From Streptomyces indicus (lineage in GTDB: Bacteria > Actinomycetota > Actinomycetes > Streptomycetales > Streptomycetaceae), in NCBI RefSeq assembly GCF_900100315.1, contig NZ_FNFF01000009.1:186001-250000 (forward strand): a DNA stretch of 64,000 nucleotides. The letters are read 5' to 3'. Each line of letters begins with the position of its first letter. The stretch's first letter is position 1. The position numbers were made by a program, and so were the translations under genes. This document shows, one piece after another, positions 7,562 to 14,372 of this stretch. The notes beneath the pieces were generated by a model. The model was not told where the DNA came from. It saw nothing but the letters and a program-made list of their open reading frames with translations, and ran no database searches.

Positions 7562-10476
7562 GGCCCCAGTGTCGCGCGCGTCTGGTCCCCCTGGGGGTGG
7601 TGGAGAGGGCTCGGTTCGGGGGGTGCGGCGTGTGGGTGGGCCTGGGTGGGGCCGGGTCCGGGGCTGGCCGAAGTCACTGCGCGGAGGGTCGGGCCCTCGC
7701 CGGTCAGGGCGACCGCGCCGTGCACGTCGGTGCGCAGGACGGCCGTGCCGAAGGAGTGGAGCAGGGAGAGGAGGCGGGGTGAGGGGTGCCCGTATCCGTT
7801 GTCACGGCCGACCCCGACCACGGCGAGGCGGGGCCGGGTGCGCTGGAGGAACACCGGGTCCTGGTGGGGCGAACCGTGATGCGGCACCTTGAGGACGTCC
7901 ACCCGCGGCAGCCCGGGGTACGCCCTCAACAGGGCCTGCTGCCCCGCGGGTTCGAGGTCGCCGGGGAACAGGAGGGTCAGCCCGGCCGTGCGGACGAGGA
8001 GGGTGACGCTGGCGTCGTTGGGCTCCTCGGGGGCCGGAACACCCGGGCCGCCGGCCGGTGGTGGCCACAGGACCTGCCAGCGGACGGGGCCCGCCCGGCG
8101 GCGCTCCCCCGCCGCCGCGGCGACCACGGGTACTCCGCGTGCTGCCGCCTCCGCCCGTACGAACGCGGCTTGCTCCGGGGGATGTCGGAGCCCGGTGGTC
8201 TGGATCGCGCCGACGCTGCGTCCCTTCAGCACGCCGGGAAGTCCGGCGACGTGGTCCGCGTGGAAGTGGGTCAGGAGAACGAGCGGGACCCGGGTCACGC
8301 CGAGGGTGTGCAGGCAGCGGTCCACGAGGCGCGGGTCCGGGCCTGCGTCGATCACGACGGCCGAACCGGGGCCGGTGGCCAGGACCGAGGCGTCGCCCTG
8401 GCCCACGTCGCACATCGCGAAGCGCCAGTCGGGTGGCGGCCAGCCGGTGAGGACGCGGGTGAGCGGGGCCGGCCGCAGGATGGCGAGGATCAGGAGCAGG
8501 GCGCAGGCGACCAGTGCGGCGGGGTGCCGCAGGACGCGTCCGGCCAGCGGCAGGAGCACGAGGACCAGGGCGGCCAGGAGCAGCCCGCCGCGCCAGCCGT
8601 CGGGCCAGTCGGCCTGGGCCCCGGGGAAACCCGCCCCCGTACGGGCCACGGCCGCCACCCACTCCGTGGGCCAACCGGCGCACCAGGCAAGGCCTTCGGC
8701 GACGGGCATCGCGAAGGGGGCGGCGCCGAGGGCGGCGAAGCCGAGCACGGTGGCGGGGGCCACGGCCAGTTCGGCCAGGAGGTTGCAGGGGATCGCGACC
8801 AGGCTGACACGCGAGGAGATCACCACGACCACGGGCGCGCACACCGCCTGCGCGGCGGCCGTGGCGGCGAGCGCTTCGGCGAGCCGGGGCGGCACGCGTC
8901 TGCGCCGCAGGGCGGCGCTCCACCTGGGCGCGAGGACGAGGAGGGCTCCGGTGGCGAGGACGGAGAGCAGGAAGCCGTAACTGTGCGACAGCCAGGGGTC
9001 GTAGAGCAGGAGCAGCAGGGCCGCGGCGGCGAGCGCGGGGACGAGGGAGCGGCGGCGCCCGGTGGCGAGGGCGAGCAGCGCGATCGCCCCGCAGGCGGCG
9101 GCGCGCAGCACGCTCGGGTCCGGCCGGCAGACGAGCACGAACGCGAGGGTCAGCGCGCCGCCGAGGAGGGCCGTGGTCCGCAGGGACAGGCCCAGGCGCG
9201 GGGCGAGTCCGCGCCGTTCGACGCGCATGGCGAGGGCGGGCGGGCCGATGAGCAGGACGAGGACGATGGTGAGGTTGCTCCCGGATACGGCGAGCAGGTG
9301 CGAGAGGTCCGTGGCGCGGAAGGCCTCCTCCAGGTCGGGCGGAACGCGCGTGGTGTCGCCCACGACCAGTCCCGGCAGCAGGGCGCGCGCGTCGGCGGGG
9401 AGGTGGTCGGTGGCTTCGCGGAGCCCCGCCCGCAGGTCGCCCGCGGTGCGCTGCAGTGTGCTCGGGCCCTCGATGATCCGCGGCTCCTGGAAGCCGGGGA
9501 CGCGCAGGACGGCGGCGATGCGGTCGGCTCCCCCGGGCATCGGCGGCGCGAGCGGGGCGCGGAGGTGGAGCCGGGTCGAGGGGAGGAGGTCCAACCATGG
9601 TGAGTTGGTGGGTGGTTGGGGTGAGGGGCGGGGCTCGGACCTGGGCGTGCGTGGGCCGGAGGGGCCGAGGCGTGCGATGACCAGGACCGGGGTGCGGGTG
9701 GCGACCGTGCCGGCCCCGGTGGCCGTCAGGCGGTGGACCTCGGCGTCGAACACGACGCTCGCCGGGGCCTGACGGTCGCCGTTGACCCGCGGCCAGGAGA
9801 TCCGGGGGTCCGAGGTGACGGTGAGCTCGACGGTGACGGTGGCGTAGGTGCCGGCCAGCGCGGGGAGCGGGCCCTGATACAGACCAGCCGAATGCAGCCC
9901 GCCGGACAGCGCGGCACCGGCAGCGCAGAGGAGGGCTGCGGCGGCTGCGAGGAGGATCTGGGGGCGGGGGTTTCGAGGGGGGTCGGGGCGTGGATGCGTT
10001 TCGGTGCGCGGGTGCGTTTCGGTGCGCGGGTGCGTGTCGGCGCGCGGATGGGTGCGGGGGCGGCGGGCTGACCCGTGCCCGGCCTCTATCGGCTGCGGCT
10101 CCAACTCCGCTTTCCGCTGCCGGCGTTCGCCCCTGCGTCGGGCCGCCGCCCAGCCGCACAGGGCCGTCGCAAGTACGAAGCAGACGACCGCAGCGGGCCA
10201 GATGCGGTCCATCGGGTGTCCGACCGCCAGGGCCGCCGCGGCCCATGCGGCGAGCACCGGCGGGATCAGGCGGAGGTCGGTGGGACCTTCCTGACGCGGG
10301 TGGGACGCGCCCAGACGGTGCCCCGACGCGGCGTGAACGGACGGACGCGGCACGGTGGTTGAGTCCGTTCGCCGCCCACCGCGCCCGGGCCTGCGCCCCG
10401 CCTCGGGAGGGGGCGACTGCACCGCGGCAGGCGGAAGCGTGTGCCGTGCGTCGACCTCTCGGCCGTCCCTCCTCAC
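7558..10476 (-). CDS. comEC: ComEC/Rec2-type DNA-uptake channel with beta-lactamase-fold domain
   Basis: 972 residues. Order: basic Pro-rich N-terminus; two membrane segments (about 68-105); a low-complexity linker with THPRTE repeats; a DUF4131-like extracytoplasmic domain (about 190-330); a competence domain with many membrane spans (about 380-680, e.g. ATDLSHLLAVSGSNLTIVL); and a metallo-beta-lactamase-like domain from about 685 with MCDVGQGDAS (688), the metal motif HFHADH and later FPGD. In naturally competent bacteria ComEC is the inner-membrane channel that brings single-stranded DNA into the cytoplasm. The GTG start overlaps the comEA stop (GTGA) and the stop overlaps nat. A downstream GTG (10353) is an alternative start. 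Confidence 0.93.
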   Translation of the reverse strand: MRRDGREVDARHTLPPAAVQSPPPEAGRRPGRGGRRTDSTTVPRPSVHAASGHRLGASHPRQEGPTDLRLIPPVLAAWAAAALAVGHPMDRIWPAAVVCFVLATALCGWAAARRRGERRQRKAELEPQPIEAGHGSARRPRTHPRADTHPRTETHPRTETHPRPDPPRNPRPQILLAAAAALLCAAGAALSGGLHSAGLYQGPLPALAGTYATVTVELTVTSDPRISWPRVNGDRQAPASVVFDAEVHRLTATGAGTVATRTPVLVIARLGPSGPRTPRSEPRPSPQPPTNSPWLDLLPSTRLHLRAPLAPPMPGGADRIAAVLRVPGFQEPRIIEGPSTLQRTAGDLRAGLREATDHLPADARALLPGLVVGDTTRVPPDLEEAFRATDLSHLLAVSGSNLTIVLVLLIGPPALAMRVERRGLAPRLGLSLRTTALLGGALTLAFVLVCRPDPSVLRAAACGAIALLALATGRRRSLVPALAAAALLLLLYDPWLSHSYGFLLSVLATGALLVLAPRWSAALRRRRVPPRLAEALAATAAAQAVCAPVVVVISSRVSLVAIPCNLLAELAVAPATVLGFAALGAAPFAMPVAEGLAWCAGWPTEWVAAVARTGAGFPGAQADWPDGWRGGLLLAALVLVLLPLAGRVLRHPAALVACALLLILAILRPAPLTRVLTGWPPPDWRFAMCDVGQGDASVLATGPGSAVVIDAGPDPRLVDRCLHTLGVTRVPLVLLTHFHADHVAGLPGVLKGRSVGAIQTTGLRHPPEQAAFVRAEAAARGVPVVAAAAGERRRAGPVRWQVLWPPPAGGPGVPAPEEPNDASVTLLVRTAGLTLLFPGDLEPAGQQALLRAYPGLPRVDVLKVPHHGSPHQDPVFLQRTRPRLAVVGVGRDNGYGHPSPRLLSLLHSFGTAVLRTDVHGAVALTGEGPTLRAVTSASPGPGPTQAHPHAAPPEPSPLHHPQGDQTRATLGP

Positions 10477-11897
10477 GGCCGCACCGCGTCCTTCAGTTCG
10501 GCGAACCGGCGCTCGCCGATCCCGTTCACCTCGCGCAGTTCGTCCACCGAGCGGAAACCGCCGTTCTGCGTGCGGTAGTCGATGATGTGCCGGGCGAGGA
10601 CGGGGCCGACGCCCGGCAGGGTGTCGAGCTGCTCCGCCGTCGCCGAGTTGAGGCTGACCGGGGCGCCCGGCGCGGACCCGCCGCCCACCGGGCTGCCGAC
10701 CGCGCCCGCGCCCGCGGATGTCCCTTGCGCCCCGGCCGGAGCGCCGACCACGACCTGCTCGCCGTCCACGAGCAGCCGCGCGCGGTTGAGGCCCGTGAGG
10801 TCCGTGCCGGGCTTGGCGCCGCCTGCCGCGCGCAGCGCGTCGGCGACGCGGGAGCCCACCGGCAGGCGGTGCACGCCCGGCTCGCGGACGCGGCCTCCGA
10901 TGTCCACAACGAGCAGGTCGGTGGCGCCTGTTGGTGCTCCCGGGCCGTCTCCCGCGACGGAGGGCCGATCGAGCGTGGTCCGCTCACCGTCCTCCGGGAC
11001 GAGCGGAGCCGCCCGGACCACGTCCGGCGCGCTGACGGACTGCGGCCGACCCAGCCAGAAGTGCTGCACGGCGAAGGCCGCGGCCGCGACGAGCAGCACG
11101 GCGAGCACGACGACGCTGCGCCGCTCGAGTCCGCATCGCGACTGCAGCCACAGCGGCAGGCGCTCCCGTACGGCGGACCGCCACCGGTCCGCGCGCACAG
11201 CGGTCACCGGCTCGGCGACAGCGACGGCGTCTGGCGCGTCGGGCCGGGCCGCCCGTTGGGCAGAGGCATCCGGACCGCCTGCCACGTCGGGCCCGGCTGC
11301 CGCGTCGGGCCCGGCTGCCGCGTCGGGCCCGGCTACCCCTCGGGCAGGGGCATCCGGTCCCGTGAGGTCCAGCCCCGTGCTGCCCGGCTCCTCCCTGTCC
11401 GTGGAAGCCCTGGCCGCGGACGACGACGACCCCCGTACGCCTTCGTCCGCGGCCGTCCCCCGGCGGCGTACCACCGTCGTCGCCGTGGCTCTCGGCGCAG
11501 GGCCGGCCTGGGTGCGGTGGATCGCGTGGGTTCCGTGGATTCCGTGGATCCGATGGAATCGGTCGGTTTGGCGGGTTTGGCTCGTGAGGGGTCTCGCCGC
11601 GTCGCGGTCGACTGCCCGGTGGGGAACGGCCGGTCCGTCCCACCGGGGCAGCGGGGGCGGATGCGCGCCGGCCCCGGCGGCCTCGGACGGCCGGGCGAGG
11701 AGGCGGACCGCGCGCCGCCGCATCCGCTCGGCCTCCACCTGTTCCCGCCGGCGCCGGCGCCGCACGCGACGGTGTGCGGCCCGGCCGTCGGACGCCGGGC
11801 CGCGGCCCGGGCCGCCGGTCGGGCCCGGCTCCGAAGCCGCGTATCGACTCCGGGAAGTGGACGAGCTGCGAGCAGGGAACCGCGAGGAAAGTGACAT
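10473..11897 (-). CDS. comEA: ComEA-type DNA-binding membrane protein
   Basis: 474 residues from the ATG at 11897 (MSLSSRFPARSS). Layout: a basic, Arg-rich, disordered cytoplasmic N-terminal part of about 255 residues containing an Ile-His repeat (RIHGIHGTHAIHR) and GPDAAA repeats; one membrane segment about 259-280; an SLBB-like domain about 325-385 (VDIGGRVREPGVHRLPVGSR); and a C-terminal helix-hairpin-helix pair in the last 60 residues (LPGVGPVLARHIIDYR ... VNGIGERRFAELKD) that binds DNA outside the membrane. It is translationally coupled to comEC. Start is uncertain: no clear ribosome site; the frame stays open upstream to 11984. Confidence 0.9.
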   Translation of the reverse strand: MSLSSRFPARSSSTSRSRYAASEPGPTGGPGRGPASDGRAAHRRVRRRRRREQVEAERMRRRAVRLLARPSEAAGAGAHPPPLPRWDGPAVPHRAVDRDAARPLTSQTRQTDRFHRIHGIHGTHAIHRTQAGPAPRATATTVVRRRGTAADEGVRGSSSSAARASTDREEPGSTGLDLTGPDAPARGVAGPDAAAGPDAAAGPDVAGGPDASAQRAARPDAPDAVAVAEPVTAVRADRWRSAVRERLPLWLQSRCGLERRSVVVLAVLLVAAAAFAVQHFWLGRPQSVSAPDVVRAAPLVPEDGERTTLDRPSVAGDGPGAPTGATDLLVVDIGGRVREPGVHRLPVGSRVADALRAAGGAKPGTDLTGLNRARLLVDGEQVVVGAPAGAQGTSAGAGAVGSPVGGGSAPGAPVSLNSATAEQLDTLPGVGPVLARHIIDYRTQNGGFRSVDELREVNGIGERRFAELKDAVRP

Positions 11898-12047
11898 GCG
11901 GACGACCGTAGGCAGCACCGCGCGCCCGAGTGGATCTTGCTCAATTCCCGGGGATAACTCCCCAGTTGTGGAAAACTCCGCCACTCGTATGGGTGACGGA
12001 GCCTCGCCTCCGGCCGGGCCGCAGAGCCGGAGCCGCCGCCCGCCGGC

Positions 12048-12893
12048 CTACCGGGCCGACACCACCAGCCCGAGCAGCCCCGGCCCGGTGTGGGCCCCGA
12101 TCACCGCTCCGACCTCGCTGACATGCAGCTCGCCGAGCCCTGTCAGCCGGGTCCGCAGCCGTTCGGCCAGCGCCGCCGCACGGTCGGGTGCCGCGAGGTG
12201 GTGCACGGCGAGGTCCACCCGCGCCGTGCCCGCACGCTCGGCGGCGATCTCCTCGAGGCGTGCGATGGCCTTGGACGCGGTGCGCACCTTCTCGAGCAAC
12301 TCGATCCTGCCGTTGTCGAGTTGCAGCAGCGGCTTCACCGCGAGTGCCGAGCCGAGCAGCGCCTGTGCGGCGCCGATCCGGCCGCCGCGGCGCAGGTAGT
12401 CGAGGGTGTCCACGTAGAAGTACGCGGAGGTGGCGGCGGCCCGCTTCTCGGCCGCGGCCACCGCGTCGTCGACGGTGCCGCCCGCCTCGGCGGTCTCCGC
12501 CGCGGACAGGGCGCAGAAGCCGAGGGCCATCGCGACCATGCCGGTGTCGACCACGCGCACGGGGACGGGGGCGTCCTTCGCGGCGACCACGGCGGCGTCG
12601 TACGTACCGGAGAACTCGGAGGACAGGTGCAGCGAGACGATGCTTCCCGCTCCGGACTCGGCGACCCGGCGGTAGGTCTGCGCGAAGGTCTCGGGGCTCG
12701 GGCGCGAGGTCGTCACCGGGCGGCGCTTCTGCAGGGCCTGGGCCAGGGAGCGCGCGGAGATCTCCGTGCCTTCTTCGAGGGCCTGGTCGCCGAGGACGAC
12801 GGTCAGGGGGACGGAGGTGATGCCGTGCCGTTCCATCGCGGGCTGCGGCAGGTAGGCCGTTGAATCCGTGACGATCGCGACATGGCGGGACAT
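12048..12893 (-). CDS. DegV-family fatty-acid-binding protein
   Basis: 281 residues from ATG 12893 (MSRHVAIVTDSTAYLP). Family marks: the TDS motif near the start, LHLSSEFSGTYDAA, the DTGMVAMALG segment and LRRGGRI. DegV/FakB proteins bind a fatty acid; with a FakA kinase they make acyl-phosphate for phospholipid synthesis. No FakA is in the window, and many actinobacterial DegV proteins lack a known partner, so the fatty-acid role is family inference. It lies upstream of comEA on the same strand, 150 bases away, the usual actinobacterial order. The frame is open upstream but the extension is Pro-rich and unlike the family. Confidence 0.9.
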   Translation of the reverse strand: MSRHVAIVTDSTAYLPQPAMERHGITSVPLTVVLGDQALEEGTEISARSLAQALQKRRPVTTSRPSPETFAQTYRRVAESGAGSIVSLHLSSEFSGTYDAAVVAAKDAPVPVRVVDTGMVAMALGFCALSAAETAEAGGTVDDAVAAAEKRAAATSAYFYVDTLDYLRRGGRIGAAQALLGSALAVKPLLQLDNGRIELLEKVRTASKAIARLEEIAAERAGTARVDLAVHHLAAPDRAAALAERLRTRLTGLGELHVSEVGAVIGAHTGPGLLGLVVSAR

Positions 12894-13050
12894 GAGCTGG
12901 AGATTACCTGGCGGGGCCGGAGGGTGGCAGGGCGGGCCTCGCCCTTGGGGGCGTGGGCTCGGGGTGCGGGTGACGGGTGGGTGCGGGTGGGTGGGGGTGC
13001 GGGTGGGCGCCTGCGGCGGGCTGGATTCCCCTACCCGCCCCTTCCCGAAA

Positions 13051-13067
13051 CCGGGGCTCCGCCCCGG
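13051..13067 (-). terminator. Hairpin of the widespread Streptomyces CCGGGGC-TCC-GCCCCGG type
   Basis: A 7-bp perfect inverted repeat with a 3-base loop lying 22 bases after the stop of the 13089-13913 gene. The surrounding words (GAAACCGGGGCTCCGCCCCG) recur between genes in many Streptomyces genomes, so it may be a dispersed repeat as well as a terminator. The rest of the spacer to degV is G-rich (GGGTG repeats). Confidence 0.6.
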
Positions 13068-13088
13068 ACCCCGCATCCGGGCTTCGAA

Positions 13089-13913
13089 TCAGTGCTCCGG
13101 CCGGGCCTCCCCCTGTTTCTGCCAGGGATACGTCACCTGCGGCGCCGGAGGCTCGATCGCCTGCGGGCCGCCCTCGCCCTCCGCGGCCCGGTCGGGCCAG
13201 GTCTGCTCGGAGGCGCCGGCCAGGCCGTCGACCAGCGTCGGCTCGGGCCAGGCGGCGGGCGGGGGCGGGGGCGTCGGCGTGGAGACCGGTGGGACGGGTG
13301 AGGTGGGTGTGACCGGCGAGGCAAGCGGCGGGACCGAAGTGCCCGCGCCCTCACCCGCCCGCGGCTCCTCCCGCGTCCAGTGCCGCAGCGCCCCCGCCTC
13401 CACGTCGATCTGCGTCCGCAGCGACTCGAAGTCGTCGTCCGCGAAGCGGCGCGCCCGGTCCTGGGCCGCGAACCGCAGGGAGTCCGCCGCCTGTGTGATC
13501 CGCTCCGTACGCTCCCTCAACTCCGGGAGCTGGGCGGCCAGTCGGGTCTTGTCGGGCTCGCGCTCCAGGCGCTTGAGGTCGGCGTCCAGCTCCCAGCCGT
13601 GGACGCTGAGGCGCTCGAAGAGGCCGACGGACTCCGACAGGGAGGAGTCCTCGGCGGCCTGCGCCTGCAGCGCGTCCTGCGTGGCGCGCATCGAGGTGCG
13701 CAGCTTCAGGCGCAGCTGGGCGAGCTCGCCGGCCGGGCCGACCTGCGCGAAGCTGCGTGCCTTGAGCGTGTGGTCCTCGACCTGGCGGCGGGCCTGCGTG
13801 ATCGTGCGGTCCACGCCGCGCTTGGCGGCCTTGACCACCTTCACGGTGACGAACACCCCCAGCGCCACGAACAGCACGAAGAGCACCGCCAGTACGGCGA
13901 GTACTTCACCCAT
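13089..13913 (-). CDS. Single-span membrane protein with coiled-coil and Pro-rich tail, unknown function
   Basis: 274 residues; ATG 13913 has a TAGGAG ribosome site. Residues 3-28 form one hydrophobic segment (VLAVLAVLFVLFVALGVFVTVKV), followed by a basic stretch (KAAKRGVDRTITQARRQ), so N-out/C-in is likely. Residues about 40-185 are charged and helical with coiled-coil character (QLRLKLRTSMRATQDALQAQ ... LKRLEREPDKTRLAAQ). The last 85 residues are Pro/Thr-rich and disordered, ending in YPWQKQGEARPEH. It lies between degV and leuS, a place where streptomycetes keep a conserved hypothetical. No function is recognised. Confidence 0.82.
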   Translation of the reverse strand: MGEVLAVLAVLFVLFVALGVFVTVKVVKAAKRGVDRTITQARRQVEDHTLKARSFAQVGPAGELAQLRLKLRTSMRATQDALQAQAAEDSSLSESVGLFERLSVHGWELDADLKRLEREPDKTRLAAQLPELRERTERITQAADSLRFAAQDRARRFADDDFESLRTQIDVEAGALRHWTREEPRAGEGAGTSVPPLASPVTPTSPVPPVSTPTPPPPPAAWPEPTLVDGLAGASEQTWPDRAAEGEGGPQAIEPPAPQVTYPWQKQGEARPEH

Positions 13914-13964
13914 GAGGGGCTCCTAAGCACGAGGACGGGGGCTTCCTCCACGGTAAACGCCGAA

Positions 13965-14002
13965 GGGCAGGCCGAGGGTTCCGCAGAACCCCCAACCTGC
14001 CC
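13965..14002 (-). terminator. Hairpin between the leuS repeat array and the next gene
   Basis: GGGCAGG (13965-13971) pairs with CCTGCCC (13996-14002) and an inner GGGTT/AACCC pair (13976-13980/13987-13991) stacks inside. It lies about 370 bases past the leuS stop, just before the ribosome site of the following gene, so it may end leuS transcription or sit in the next gene's leader. Confidence 0.55.
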
Positions 14003-14030
14003 GTAGGGGATATCCCTAAAGCGCCCGGAC

Positions 14031-14372
14031 CACCGCAAAGCAGCCCTCCGGATCACGCAGAGAAACACTCCGGATCGCCCAGAGCCACGCTCCGGTTCAC
14101 CGAACCGCCGGCCCGCGCCTCACCGCAAAGCCACGCCCCGAATCACCGAACCGCCAACCCGCGCCTCACCGCAAAGCCACCCCACGGCTCACCGCAAAGC
14201 AGCCCTCCGGATCGCGCAGAGCCACGCTCCGGATCACCGCAACGCCACCCCACGCCTCACCGCAAAGCCAGCCCTCCGGCTCGGTTCGCCGAACCACCAG
14301 CCCACGCCTCACCGCAAAGCCACGCCCCGGTTCACCGAACCGCCAGTCCACGCCTCACCACAAAGCCACCGC
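14031..14372. repeat. Degenerate tandem array of about fifteen 23-bp units after leuS
   Basis: The words CACCGCAAAGCC and CACCGAACCGCC alternate, with starts at 14031, 14121, 14167, 14190, 14235, 14258, 14310 and 14356; most intervals are 23 or 45-46, the others (90, 52) being four and roughly two units. The array begins directly at the leuS stop. 23 is not a multiple of 3, so it is not a protein repeat, although short minus-strand frames cross it. Confidence 0.85.

Noticed and set aside
10353..10476. Later start (GTG 10353) for comEC
   Set aside because: The GTG at 10476 overlaps the comEA stop in the usual 4-base coupling, and 10353 has no ribosome site.
14166..14351. Short protein made of VRRG-type repeats
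   Set aside because: It is a reading of the 23-bp DNA array; the period is not a multiple of 3, so no frame is maintained.
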